Source of the DNA: Sphingomonas populi
GTDB taxonomy: Bacteria > Pseudomonadota > Alphaproteobacteria > Sphingomonadales > Sphingomonadaceae
Length of the DNA: 64,000 nucleotides
Direction: 5' to 3'
Assembly (NCBI RefSeq): GCF_004208535.1
Contig: NZ_SGIS01000002.1
Location: forward strand, 124,001-188,000
A model generated the notes under the pieces. The model did no database searches. It saw only the letters and a list, made by a program, of their open reading frames with translations, and was not told the DNA's origin. How positions within the stretch are numbered: position 1 is the first letter of the stretch; every line of letters starts with the position of its first letter. The position numbers and the translations under genes are program-made. Below, piece after piece: positions 54,315-64,000 of the stretch.

Positions 54315-55148
54315 ATGACCCAGACGATCGTCGAAACCGCGCCTGCGAAGATCAACCTCGCGCTCCACGTCCGCGCGCGCCGGGCGGATGGCTATCACGA
54401 GCTCGAAACGCTGTTCGCCTTCCTGCAGGACGGCGACGAACTTCGCTTCACGCCCGGCGCCCCCACCTTCGAGATCGAAGGCCCTTTCGCCGCCGCGCTG
54501 AGCGGGGAGGGCGACAATCTCGTCCTGCGCGCCGCGCGCGGCTTCGCCGAGGCGTTCGGCCTCGCGAGCGAAGGCGCGTGGGTGCTGGAAAAGAACCTGC
54601 CGGTCGCCTCGGGCATCGGCGGCGGATCGGCCGATGCCGCCGCGGCGCTGCGCCTGCTCGCGCGGGTCCGCGGCGTTGCGCTCGACGATCCTCGCCTGTT
54701 CGCGGTCGCCGACGCACTCGGCTCGGACGTTCCCGCCTGTCTGCTCGGCCGCGCAGCGCTCGGCACCGGACGCGGCGAGAAGCTCGAACCGCTGGGCGAT
54801 CTCGGCGCGATTCCCGTGCTGCTGGTCAACCCCGGCATCGCCGTCTCGACCGGGCCGGTCTTCAAGGCGTGGGACGGCGTGGATCGCGGGCCGATCCCGG
54901 CGGGCACGACGATCGACCGCGCGCGCGCCGGTCGTAACGATCTCGAAGCGCCCGCCCGCACGATCGCGCCCGGCATCGGCGACGTGCTCGACCGGCTCGC
55001 GGCGACCGGGCCGGTGCTCGCGCGCATGTCCGGTTCGGGCGCGACCTGTTTCGCGCTCTACGAGAACGACGAGCAGCGTAGCGCCGCCGCCAACACCATT
55101 CGAACCGCCCAACCGGGTTGGTGGTGTCTCGAATCGCGACTCGCGTGA
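54315..55148 (+). CDS. ispE: 4-diphosphocytidyl-2-C-methyl-D-erythritol kinase
   Basis: IspE phosphorylates CDP-ME in the MEP pathway to isoprenoid precursors. The 277-residue GHMP kinase shows ETAPAKINLALHV, the ATP-binding PVASGIGGGSADAAAALR, and ARMSGSGATCFALY near the C-terminus. Length is canonical. It is preceded by a hairpin cluster and followed by 265 bases before ilvD. Confidence 0.95.
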   Translation: MTQTIVETAPAKINLALHVRARRADGYHELETLFAFLQDGDELRFTPGAPTFEIEGPFAAALSGEGDNLVLRAARGFAEAFGLASEGAWVLEKNLPVASGIGGGSADAAAALRLLARVRGVALDDPRLFAVADALGSDVPACLLGRAALGTGRGEKLEPLGDLGAIPVLLVNPGIAVSTGPVFKAWDGVDRGPIPAGTTIDRARAGRNDLEAPARTIAPGIGDVLDRLAATGPVLARMSGSGATCFALYENDEQRSAAANTIRTAQPGWWCLESRLA

Positions 55149-55311
55149 CACTTTTTCGTCCCGTGGCGGCACGCCATCTGGTTAACGTAAACATCAATCG
55201 ACGCTAATCCGCCATTGGCACCGGACTTGCTGAGCAAGCGCCGAACGGGTCCGCCGCCAAGTGCGTCGCGCCCGCCGATGGTCCTCGGTTCGTCCGCGCG
55301 CCATTGTGTGA

Positions 55312-55338
55312 GGGGCGGTGAACGTGTTTCATCGCCCC
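55312..55338 (+). terminator. hairpin in the 265-base ispE-ilvD gap
   Basis: GGGGCGGTGAA (55312-55322) pairs, with one G-T, to TTCATCGCCCC (55328-55338), followed by TT. It could end ispE transcription late, or act in the ilvD leader, since the ilvD ATG is at 55414. I see no obvious leader peptide with branched-chain codons. Nothing else is recognisable in the gap. Confidence 0.4.
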
Positions 55339-55413
55339 TTACCACGCCCTTTTCATCCCAAATGCGCAACAGACTTGCGTCCAAGGCCCTTCCCGCGACA
55401 TAGGGCGCGCATC

Positions 55414-57121
<1,708 letters not shown>

Positions 57122-57135
<14 letters not shown>

Positions 57136-57520
57136 CGCGATTCTGCTACCGCTCGCGCTCGCCGCCTGCGGTGAGCGCAACGCCGACACGGACACACTCG
57201 CCAATGTCGAGGCGCAGCAGCGCGCTGCGGCTGACGACGAAGGCCTGATCGAATGCGCGGCGAAGGGCGCCAGCGCCTTCACGCGCAGTTGCACGGTCGA
57301 TCGCACCGACAGCGATCAGGGGCTGGTACTGACCGTGCGCCACAGGGACGGCGCCTTCCACCGCTTGTTGGTGACCAAGGACGGGCGCGGCGTGATCGCC
57401 GCCGACGGCGCCGAAAAGGCGGTGGTGACGATCCTCGGTCCGGGCCAGATTGAGGTCGCGCTGAGCGGGGATCGTTATCGCCTGCCGGCGACGGTGAAGG
57501 GCGCGGCCAAACCATCATGA
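57122..57520 (+). CDS. small lipoprotein, unknown
   Basis: This 132-residue protein has a lipobox leader [16 protein letters not shown] with Cys at position 16. The remainder is compact and beta-rich, with two further Cys (GLIECAAK and TRSCTVDR) that could form a disulfide. It overlaps ilvD by 14 bases (ATG at 57116 is an alternative start) and its stop overlaps the NAD(P)HX gene by ATGA. No family is recognised. Confidence 0.78.
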
Positions 57521-58917
57521 TCCGACCCGAAGGCCAGCCGATCCTCACCGCCGCCGCGATGCGCGCGGCGGAGGACCGGGCAATCGCCGCCGGCTCCAGC
57601 GTTGGCGCGCTGATGGAACGCGCCGGGGCAGGCGTCGCCGAAGCGGTGCGCCGGCTCGCGAGCGGCGCGCCGGTGCTGATCCTGTGCGGGCCGGGCAACA
57701 ACGGCGGCGACGGCTATGTCGCGGCGCGCGTGCTCAAAGCCAACGGTGCCGAGGTACGGGTGGCGGCGCTAGGTGAGCCGAAGACCGAGGCGGCGCTTGC
57801 GGCGCGGGCCGCCTGGGGCGGGGCGGTCGAGGCGTTTGCCGAGGTTGGTGAAGCGCCGATCGTTGTCGATGCGCTGTTCGGCACCGGCCTCACGCGGTCG
57901 CTCGACGATGCAGTGGCGAGTGTGCTGGGCGAACGGGTGCGCGCCGCGCGAATTTCGATCGCGGTTGATCTCCCGAGCGGCATCGCGACCGACACGGGCG
58001 TCGAACTCAGCCCGGTCCCTGACGTTTCGCTGACCCTAGCGCTCGGCGCGCTCAAGCCGGCGCATCTGTTACAGCCCGCCGCCGCGCGGTGTGGCACGGT
58101 GCGGATCATCGACCTCGCCCTCGATCGATCGAGCCGCGACTGGACGATGACCAAACCCGCCATCGCCGCGCCGACCGCTTCCGATCACAAATATTCGCGC
58201 GGGCTGGTCGTGGTGATCGGCGGCGAGATGCCCGGCGCTGCGGCTCTCGCGTCGGAAGCGGCGATGCGCGCGGGCGCTGGCTATGCGATGCTGTTCGAGG
58301 ATCACGCGGTATCCACGCCGCATGCGCTGGTGCGTCGCGCATGGTCAGCGGATGCCTTCGCCACGGCGCTCGATGGCAAGCGCCCGGACAAGACCGCGAT
58401 CGTCGTCGGGCCGGGGCTGGGCAAGGGGGACTTCGCCGCCGCGAAGCTCGCGGTCGCGCTCGACAGCGCGTACAAGCTCGTCATCGACGGCGACGCGCTG
58501 CGTCTGCTCGACGAGGCCGTGTTCGCGCGCATCAAGGCGCGGTCGTGCCCCGTCGTGCTCACCCCGCACGCGGGCGAGTTCAACGCGCTGTTCGGCGCAG
58601 TCTCCGGCAGCAAGATCGAGGCCGCGCGCGATGCCGCCGCCCGCTCGGGCGCGATTGTCGTGTTCAAGGGGCCGGACACGGTCGTCGCCTACCCCGATGG
58701 GCGCACCCGCGTCGCGCTCGGCGCAAGCTCTTGGCTCTCGACCGCTGGCACCGGCGACGTCCTCGCCGGCACCATCGGCACCATGCTCGCGGGCGACACG
58801 CCCGCACCCGCCGAGGCGGGCGTGTGGATGCACAGCGAGGCCGCGCGCCGGCTCGGCGGTGCGTTCCTTGCCGACGATTTAGCGCGGATGCTCTCCGCCG
58901 TAAGGACATCGTTATGA
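57517..58917 (+). CDS. nnr: bifunctional NAD(P)H-hydrate epimerase and ADP-dependent dehydratase
   Basis: This enzyme repairs damaged NADHX and NADPHX. The 466-residue fusion has an epimerase (YjeF-N) half at about 1-215 (LILCGPGNNGGDGYVAAR, DALFGTGL) and an ADP-dependent dehydratase half at about 220-460 (VVIGGEMPGAAALASEAAMR, VLTPHAGEFNALFG, STAGTGDVLAGTIGTML). The start overlaps the lipoprotein stop; the stop overlaps rlmD by ATGA. Confidence 0.94.
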   Translation: MIRPEGQPILTAAAMRAAEDRAIAAGSSVGALMERAGAGVAEAVRRLASGAPVLILCGPGNNGGDGYVAARVLKANGAEVRVAALGEPKTEAALAARAAWGGAVEAFAEVGEAPIVVDALFGTGLTRSLDDAVASVLGERVRAARISIAVDLPSGIATDTGVELSPVPDVSLTLALGALKPAHLLQPAAARCGTVRIIDLALDRSSRDWTMTKPAIAAPTASDHKYSRGLVVVIGGEMPGAAALASEAAMRAGAGYAMLFEDHAVSTPHALVRRAWSADAFATALDGKRPDKTAIVVGPGLGKGDFAAAKLAVALDSAYKLVIDGDALRLLDEAVFARIKARSCPVVLTPHAGEFNALFGAVSGSKIEAARDAAARSGAIVVFKGPDTVVAYPDGRTRVALGASSWLSTAGTGDVLAGTIGTMLAGDTPAPAEAGVWMHSEAARRLGGAFLADDLARMLSAVRTSL

Positions 58918-60098
58918 ACGAGCCGATCGTGCGCGTCGCGGCGCGCGGCGAGGGGGTGACGGCGAGCGGCCGCCATGCCGCTTTCGCCGCGCCGGGCGAC
59001 ACTCTGACCGAGACCGGCGAGATTATCGCCGGCCCGTATCATCAGACTCCACCGTGCCGTCATTTTCCGGCGTGCGGCGGCTGCCAGCTCCAGCATCTCG
59101 ATGATGTGGCCTATGCGCAGTTCGTCGTCGATCGCATCGCCGGCGCGCTCGCGGCGCAAGGGCTGGACGCACCGATCCGTATGCCCCTGCTATCGCCACC
59201 ACGCAGCCGCCGCCGTGCGGCGCTGCAGGCGGAGATGCGCGAGGGGCGGGTGAAGATCGGCTTCAGCGAGAACGCCAGCCACGCGATCGTCGATCTCGCC
59301 GAATGTCACGTACTGACACCAGAATTGTTCTTGATTCTAGTGCCTTTGCGGAAATTGCTCGCGCCGTGGCTGAAGAAGGGCCGCCGCGCGCGGCTGCATC
59401 TTACCGAGGCAGATCAGGGCATCGACCTGCTGATCGAGGGTATCGAGGCCGAAGGACTCGCCGCCGCCGAGGCGATCACCGCCTTCGCGCAGGCGAATGG
59501 CGTGGCGCGGCTGTCGGTCGACTCAGGGCTGGGGCCGGAAACGCGCTGGGAACCCGAGCCGATCACCATCACGCTCGGCGGCGTGCCGGTGCCGATGCCA
59601 CCCGCCGCCTTCCTGCAAGCCACGCGCGAAGGTGAGGCGGCGCTGGTTGCGGCGGTGCGCGAAGGAGTCGGTAATGCCCGCACGCTCGCCGATTTGTTCG
59701 CCGGCCTCGGCACCTTCGCTTTGTCGCTGCCCGGCAAGGTCTATGCGGGGGAGGCTGCGCGCGACGCGATTCTGTCGCTCAAAGCGGCCGCCGCGCGCGC
59801 TGGCCGCACCCTGTTCGCCGATCACCGCGATCTGTTTCGCCGCCCGCTCACCAGCGCCGAGTGCGACAGGTTCGACGCCATCGTGCTCGATCCACCCCGC
59901 GCCGGCGCCCGCGAGCAGGTGCTGCAACTGGCGGCGTCCCGCGTGCCGGTGATCGTCTATGTTTCGTGCAATCCCAGCAGCTTCGCGCGCGATGCCGAGA
60001 GTCTGTGCAAAGCTGGCTACCGGATCGACTGGATACAGCCGGTCGGGCAGTTCCGCTGGTCCACCCATGTCGAACTGGCCGCGCGACTGAGCCGCTGA
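58914..60098 (+). CDS. rlmD: 23S rRNA (uracil(1939)-C(5))-methyltransferase RlmD-like
   Basis: This SAM-dependent RNA m5U methyltransferase of the RumA family has 394 residues. Cluster cysteines C48, C54 and C57 (CRHFPACGGCQLQH) are present, with a fourth in AECHVLTP. The catalytic domain has DLFAGLGTFALSLPGKVYAGE, LDPPRAGA and the nucleophile Cys in YVSCNPSSFARD. RlmD is likely, but sphingomonad paralogues with other targets exist. Convergent with truA. Confidence 0.9.
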   Translation: MNEPIVRVAARGEGVTASGRHAAFAAPGDTLTETGEIIAGPYHQTPPCRHFPACGGCQLQHLDDVAYAQFVVDRIAGALAAQGLDAPIRMPLLSPPRSRRRAALQAEMREGRVKIGFSENASHAIVDLAECHVLTPELFLILVPLRKLLAPWLKKGRRARLHLTEADQGIDLLIEGIEAEGLAAAEAITAFAQANGVARLSVDSGLGPETRWEPEPITITLGGVPVPMPPAAFLQATREGEAALVAAVREGVGNARTLADLFAGLGTFALSLPGKVYAGEAARDAILSLKAAAARAGRTLFADHRDLFRRPLTSAECDRFDAIVLDPPRAGAREQVLQLAASRVPVIVYVSCNPSSFARDAESLCKAGYRIDWIQPVGQFRWSTHVELAARLSR

Positions 60099-60101
60099 CA
60101 C

Positions 60102-60839
60102 TCAATAATCGGCGCGCAGGAAATACAGCCCGTCCGACGGCGCGTTGAACCCCAACGCGGCGCGGTCGCGCGCGTCCAGCGCCGCGCTGATATCGTCCGC
60201 GCTCCATTTGCCTTGCCCGACCAGCGCGAGACAGCCGACCATCGATCGCACCTGATGATGCAGGAACGACCGCGCCGACGCCGATACGACGATCCGGTCG
60301 CCGCTCGCGCTCACGTCGAGCCGGTCGAGCGTCCGTAAAGGGCTGTCCGCCTGGCAATGCGCCGAGCGGAACGTGGTGAAATCATGCCGCCCGATCAGCC
60401 GCCGCGCGCCCTCCGCCATCGCGGCGACGTCAAGCTCCTGCGGCACGCGCCACGCCAGCCCGGTCTCGAACGTGAGCGGCGCGCGGCGTGTAACGATCCG
60501 ATAGGCATAATGGCGCGCCACGCATGAGAAGCGCGCGTGCCAGTCGTCCGCGACCGCCTCGCAGGTCAGGATCGCGACCGGATGCGGGCGCAGCTTGGCG
60601 TTGAGCGCTTCCATCAGCCGGAACGGCGCGATGTCGCGCGTGATGTCGAGATGCGCGCGCATCCCCGTCGCATGCACGCCGGCATCAGTGCGCCCGGCGG
60701 CATGGACCGCGATCGTCTCGCCGGTGATGGCGTGGGCGGCGGTCTCGATCGCGGCCTGAACGCTCGGGCCATGCGTCTGGCGCTGCCAGCCCATGAACGG
60801 GCGGCCGTCATATTCGACGGTGAGTGCGAACCGCGTCAT
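60102..60839 (-). CDS. truA: tRNA pseudouridine(38-40) synthase TruA
   Basis: TruA isomerises uridines 38-40 of the anticodon stem. The 245-residue protein starts [20 protein letters not shown], with the catalytic D52 in [11 protein letters not shown] and the C-terminal [11 protein letters not shown]. Length is normal. It follows fmt by 28 bases on the same strand, so fmt and truA are probably cotranscribed. Confidence 0.95.
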   Translation of the reverse strand: MTRFALTVEYDGRPFMGWQRQTHGPSVQAAIETAAHAITGETIAVHAAGRTDAGVHATGMRAHLDITRDIAPFRLMEALNAKLRPHPVAILTCEAVADDWHARFSCVARHYAYRIVTRRAPLTFETGLAWRVPQELDVAAMAEGARRLIGRHDFTTFRSAHCQADSPLRTLDRLDVSASGDRIVVSASARSFLHHQVRSMVGCLALVGQGKWSADDISAALDARDRAALGFNAPSDGLYFLRADY

Positions 60840-60867
60840 GCCATGTCGGCCCAGCGACGGATGCGGC

Positions 60868-61866
60868 TCATAACTGTGTGCCTGCCGGGATCGGGAAGCC
60901 GCGCAGCAGGTCTTCCGCCGTCACTATGCCGCGCCCGGCGCGCTGGAGCAGGGTAGGGCGGATTTCGCCCGAGCCGCAGGCGATGGTGAGTGCGTCGTCC
61001 AGCACTTCTCCCTCTCCCCTCCGGGGAGAGGGCCGGGGAGAGGGGCTGTCCGAAGCGGTGCCGCCCGTGACAGCCCCTCTCCCGACCTCGCTGCGCTCGG
61101 CCACCCTCTCCCCGGAGGGGAGAGGGCTTAGCGTTGCCGCCAACACCTTGACCCGCTCGCCGGCCACCTCGAACCACGCGCCCGGCACCGGATTGAACGC
61201 GCGCACCTGCCGCTCGACCTGTTCCGCGCTCTGCGTCCAGTCGATCCGCGTCTCGGCCTTGTCGATCTTGGCGGCATAGGTGACACCGTCCTCGGGCTGC
61301 GGCACCGGCGGATGCGCGTCGATATCGCCCAGCACCGTCACCATAAGACGCGCGCCCATCGCGCTCAGCTCATCGGTCAATATGCCCGCGGTTTTGTCAG
61401 CGATCGGCGTGCGCCCTTCCAGCCGCACTGGCCCGGTATCGAGCCCCGCTTCCATCTGCATGATGCAAACCCCCGTCTCGGCATCGCCGGCGAGGATCGC
61501 GCGCTGGATCGGCGCGGCGCCACGCCAGCGCGGCAGCAGCGAGGCATGGACGTTGAGGCACCCGAGACGCGGCGCATCCAGCACCGCGCGCGGCAGGATC
61601 AGCCCATAGGCCGCCACCACCGCGATATCGGCGTCGAGCGCCGCGAACGCCGCCTGCGCCTCGGCATCACGCAAGCTTACCGGCGTCCGCACGTCGATCC
61701 CCAACGCCTCGGCCGCGCGCGCGACCGGGGTCGGGGTCAGCGCCTTGCCGCGACCGGCGCGGCGCGACGGCTGGCTGTATACCGCTGCCACCTGATGCCC
61801 GGCCTCGACCAGCGCGTGCAGCACCGGCACCGAGAAATCGGGGGTTCCCATGAAAATGATCCGCAT
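60868..61866 (-). CDS. fmt: methionyl-tRNA formyltransferase with repeat-encoded insert
   Basis: Fmt formylates initiator Met-tRNA. The 332-residue protein starts [20 protein letters not shown] and has the catalytic core [18 protein letters not shown] (Asn-His). The C-terminal OB-like domain ([16 protein letters not shown] onward) is interrupted at about residues 247-286 by sequence encoded by a palindromic repeat ([15 protein letters not shown], then [13 protein letters not shown]), after which the frame resumes with [14 protein letters not shown]. About 20 residues longer than usual. Start ATG at 61866. Confidence 0.93.
   Translation of the reverse strand: MRIIFMGTPDFSVPVLHALVEAGHQVAAVYSQPSRRAGRGKALTPTPVARAAEALGIDVRTPVSLRDAEAQAAFAALDADIAVVAAYGLILPRAVLDAPRLGCLNVHASLLPRWRGAAPIQRAILAGDAETGVCIMQMEAGLDTGPVRLEGRTPIADKTAGILTDELSAMGARLMVTVLGDIDAHPPVPQPEDGVTYAAKIDKAETRIDWTQSAEQVERQVRAFNPVPGAWFEVAGERVKVLAATLSPLPSGERVAERSEVGRGAVTGGTASDSPSPRPSPRRGEGEVLDDALTIACGSGEIRPTLLQRAGRGIVTAEDLLRGFPIPAGTQL
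61010..61126. repeat. CTCTCCCC-type inverted repeat inside fmt
   Basis: Arm 61010-61050 (CCCTCTCCCCTCCGGGGAGA with extensions) is inverted at 61069-61126, the latter carrying an additional GACCTCGCTGCGCTCGGCC segment. It is 117 bases, a multiple of three, so it keeps the fmt frame. The same family is seen in rluB at 21613-21655. Confidence 0.88.
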
Positions 61867-61921
61867 GGGGGACGCTCTGGCCGCTTGTCGGGGGGCACTG
61901 CAACCCCCTATCTGTTCCGCA

Positions 61922-62518
61922 ATGGCCTCTCCCGAAATCGACGCGCTCACCCAGGCGCTTTCCCGCCTGCCGGGGCTCGGCCCCCGCTCGGCGCGGCGCG
62001 CGGTGCTGCATTTGCTCAAGAAGCGCGAAGGCGCGCTCGGCCCGCTGCTCGCCGCGTTGACGGCGGTCGAGGCGCGGCTGACCGACTGCCATATCTGCGG
62101 CAACGTCGATACCACCGATCCGTGCGGGGTCTGCGCCGATCCGCGCCGAGACGCGCGCGCTTTGTGCGTGGTGGAGGAAGTGGCAGACCTGTGGGCGCTC
62201 GATCGTGCGCGGCTGTTCCCGGGGCGCTACCATGTCCTCGGCGGGCGGCTTTCGGCGCTGGAAGGTGTGCGCCCCGAGGATCTCGCCATTGATTCTCTGG
62301 TGCGCCGCATCGAGGCGGGCGGCATCGACGAGGTCGTGCTGGCGATGAACGCGACGCTGGAGGGTCAGACGACCGCGCATTATATCGCCGAGCGGATCGA
62401 GCGTTTCCCGGTGCGCGTCACGCAACTGGCGCACGGCCTGCCGGTCGGCGGTGAACTCGATTATCTCGACGAGGGTACATTGGCGCAGGCGCTTCGCGCG
62501 CGGCGGCCGGTCGCATAG
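61922..62518 (+). CDS. recR: recombination mediator protein RecR
   Basis: RecR works with RecO/RecF to load RecA on gapped DNA. The 198-residue protein has a helix-hairpin-helix ([20 protein letters not shown]), the C4 zinc finger ([16 protein letters not shown]) and a Toprim domain ([14 protein letters not shown]). Start ATG at 61922 gives [18 protein letters not shown]. It is divergent from fmt and convergent with the glycine-zipper gene. dnaX and ybaB are not adjacent here. Confidence 0.95.
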   Translation: MASPEIDALTQALSRLPGLGPRSARRAVLHLLKKREGALGPLLAALTAVEARLTDCHICGNVDTTDPCGVCADPRRDARALCVVEEVADLWALDRARLFPGRYHVLGGRLSALEGVRPEDLAIDSLVRRIEAGGIDEVVLAMNATLEGQTTAHYIAERIERFPVRVTQLAHGLPVGGELDYLDEGTLAQALRARRPVA

Positions 62519-62528
62519 TCGGAGGAAG

Positions 62529-62554
62529 CGGGGCGAGCCTTGCAGCCCGCCCCG
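62529..62554. terminator. bidirectional hairpin between recR and the glycine-zipper gene
   Basis: CGGGGCG (62529-62535) pairs with CGCCCCG (62548-62554) in the 43-base gap between two convergent stops. Confidence 0.55.
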
Positions 62555-62561
62555 AGATCAA

Positions 62562-62861
62562 TCAGCAGCCGTTGCGACGGTTCTGCGCGGCGTCATGCTT
62601 CTTGTCGAGGTGACGACCGAGCAGTGCGCCGCCGACACCGCCAGCGACCGTGCCGAGCACACCGCCGCCGAGCACGTTGCCCAGCACCGCGCCACCAGCG
62701 CCGCCGGCGATCGCGCCGGTGGTGCCCGACGAGCGATGGCAATTCTGGTAATAGGTGCGGCTGTGATGGCGCTTGTAGCGGCGCGCATCGGCAGCCGACG
62801 GCATCGCGATGCCCGAAGCGACCAGCGACAGCGCGCTCAGCGACATAAGGATCTTACGCAT
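62562..62861 (-). CDS. exported glycine-zipper protein
   Basis: This 99-residue protein has a signal peptide (MRKILMSLSALSLVASGIAM, cleavage after ADA). A basic His/Arg/Tyr stretch follows (RRYKRHHSRTYYQNC). The C-terminal half is a glycine-zipper membrane region (GAIAGGAGGAVLGNVLGGGV). Members of the glycine zipper 2TM group sit in the outer membrane or envelope. Start ATG at 62861; the ATG at 62876 is possible. Single gene. Confidence 0.82.
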   Translation of the reverse strand: MRKILMSLSALSLVASGIAMPSAADARRYKRHHSRTYYQNCHRSSGTTGAIAGGAGGAVLGNVLGGGVLGTVAGGVGGALLGRHLDKKHDAAQNRRNGC

Positions 62862-62960
62862 TCGACATTCTCCCATAAAACCTTGGTAACGGTTGCGAAA
62901 CGTCCGCAGCCGACCAAGGTTTCATGAAGCATCTTAGATTAATCGAAGCTGGCGCTTCTG

Positions 62961-64000
62961 TTAATCGAAGCTCGCACCCCAGCGGCGCTTGGTGCGAGTC
63001 TTCCACAGCCCGCGGTGGTAAGCATCCGATGCCAGCAGCGGCATCACCGAGCCAGCTTCCGCGAACACCATCTGCTCGATGCCGGTGTTGACCTTGCCCC
63101 ACGATGCCGCTTCCTGCAGCGTCGAGGACGAGCAGGCGCCGTCCCGCACGTCCGCCACGGTGATCTGAACCGCGTATTTGTGGACCTGCACGTCGTCATG
63201 GCCGAGGATCTCGGCGCACACCACGGTATCCTGGATGAAGTTCTTCGGCACGCCGCCGCCGATCATCAGCAGGCCGGTGGTGCCGGCCTTGATCTTGATG
63301 TCGGTTAGTTCGCGGAAGTCGGCGATCGCGTCGAGCACCATGTAGGGCTTGCCCTCCTTGGCGCGGTCGACCTGGTGCTTGACCAGACCGAAGCCAGCCG
63401 ACGAATCGACGAACGCCGGGCAGAAGATCGGCACGTCATGCTCATAGGCGAGCTTGACCAGGCTGTTCTCCTTCTTGCCGTTCTCGACGAGATACTTGCC
63501 CATCTCGCGGATGAACTCGCGGCTCGAATACGGGCGCGGCTCAAGGCTGTTGGCGATCTCGAGGATCGTGTGGTCGCAATCCTGAAGCTGCTCTTCGTCG
63601 ATATACGTGTCGTAGATGCGGTCGATCAGCAGCGAGCGCAGCGTGTCGTCGTCCGGCACTTCGAGCGCCTGATAATGTTTGTGGCCGAGGCCCTCGAAGA
63701 AATCCATGTCGACGATCGACGCGCCGGTGGCGACCACGCCGTCGATCATGTTGTTGCGCAGCAACTCGGCATAGAGATCCATGCAGCCGCCCGCCGAGGT
63801 TGAGCCGGCGATGACGAGGAAGATCGAGCAATCGGGATCGGCGAGCATCTGGTTGTAGATGTCGGTCGCCCGGCCGAGATCGCGGCTGGTGAAGCTCATC
63901 TTCTTCATCGCATCGACGATCGGCCGCGCGTCGAATTTCGTGATGTCGATATGCTCGACAGTGGTCGAGAGCAGCTCGGCCTTGCGGTTGGTGTTGAGCG
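62961..64000 (-). CDS. deoxyhypusine synthase family protein (partial, N-terminus beyond window)
   Basis: The frame is open from 64000, so the gene extends past the right edge; about 345 residues are visible. It has the deoxyhypusine synthase fold: LVIAGSTSAGG (NAD-binding), AGTTGLLMIGGGVPKNFIQD with the lysine that forms the enzyme-substrate imine, and the SSTLQEAASWGKV segment equivalent to the substrate-binding Asp/Glu-AVSWGK motif. In bacteria without eIF5A, members often act as homospermidine synthases, so a polyamine role is more likely than eIF5A modification. Confidence 0.88.
   Translation of the reverse strand, partial: LNTNRKAELLSTTVEHIDITKFDARPIVDAMKKMSFTSRDLGRATDIYNQMLADPDCSIFLVIAGSTSAGGCMDLYAELLRNNMIDGVVATGASIVDMDFFEGLGHKHYQALEVPDDDTLRSLLIDRIYDTYIDEEQLQDCDHTILEIANSLEPRPYSSREFIREMGKYLVENGKKENSLVKLAYEHDVPIFCPAFVDSSAGFGLVKHQVDRAKEGKPYMVLDAIADFRELTDIKIKAGTTGLLMIGGGVPKNFIQDTVVCAEILGHDDVQVHKYAVQITVADVRDGACSSSTLQEAASWGKVNTGIEQMVFAEAGSVMPLLASDAYHRGLWKTRTKRRWGASFD

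Noticed and set aside
58089..58913. N-terminal extension of rlmD upstream to 58089
   Set aside because: The extension lies inside the NAD(P)HX repair gene in another frame and is Arg-rich noise; the ATGA overlap at 58914 defines the start.

Overview
This is a GC-rich chromosomal window that looks like an alphaproteobacterium of the order Sphingomonadales, most likely Sphingomonas or a close relative. The case rests on gene neighbourhoods (clpP-clpX-lon-hupB, aroK-aroB, a gspC-N cluster, a deoxyhypusine-synthase-like gene), GTG/TTG starts with ATGA/GTGA overlaps, and several families of dispersed palindromic repeats. The genus is an inference. I see no rRNA, CRISPR array, prophage or intact insertion sequence. 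Three tRNAs are present (Leu-TAG, Val-CAC, His-GTG).

Layout. 1-4.1 kb: aroB (cut by the window edge) and aroK, diverging from a small membrane protein, a large secreted protein and xerD. 4.2-11 kb: accA, two Flp-type pilins, mutT, an aminotransferase with a twin-arginine-like leader, a gamma carbonic anhydrase, a HAD phosphatase, a lipoprotein and an M28 peptidase. 11-16.9 kb: a PIN-domain relic, ettA, a Uma2-type protein, a soluble lytic transglycosylase and greB. 16.9-18.7 kb: an AT-richer patch with one unrecognised two-TM gene. 18.7-23 kb: acylphosphatase, dapA, two small unknown genes, rsmD, a pseudouridine synthase and a stand-alone receiver protein. 23-26 kb: a three-gene exported module around an M48 protease, then two tiny overlapping genes. 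26-37 kb: a protein-quality-control block (tig, clpP, clpX, lon, hupB) with a glycosyltransferase, a PH-domain protein and an M1 peptidase. 37-49 kb: a 2-oxoglutarate dioxygenase and a complete structural type II secretion operon, gspCDEFGHIJKLMN. 49-52 kb: a minus-strand operon of a uracil-DNA-glycosylase-like protein, a second lytic transglycosylase and moaB. 52-64 kb: ETF dehydrogenase, ispE, ilvD, a lipoprotein, NAD(P)HX repair, rlmD, truA, fmt, recR, a glycine-zipper protein and a deoxyhypusine-synthase-like gene cut by the right edge.

The most striking theme is palindromic repeats that enter coding sequence. Repeat copies form most of the long leaders of the pseudopilins GspI and GspJ, form a 40-residue insert in the C-terminal domain of Fmt, lie in the tail of the pseudouridine synthase, and fill the only sizeable gap in the gsp operon. 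Other items worth checking are a trigger factor with a 14-histidine segment followed by a Lys/Ala-rich tail, a possibly exported aminotransferase, the M48 module and the unknown gene in the AT-rich patch.

All calls come from reading the sequence. Family names rest on motif recognition; no database search was possible.
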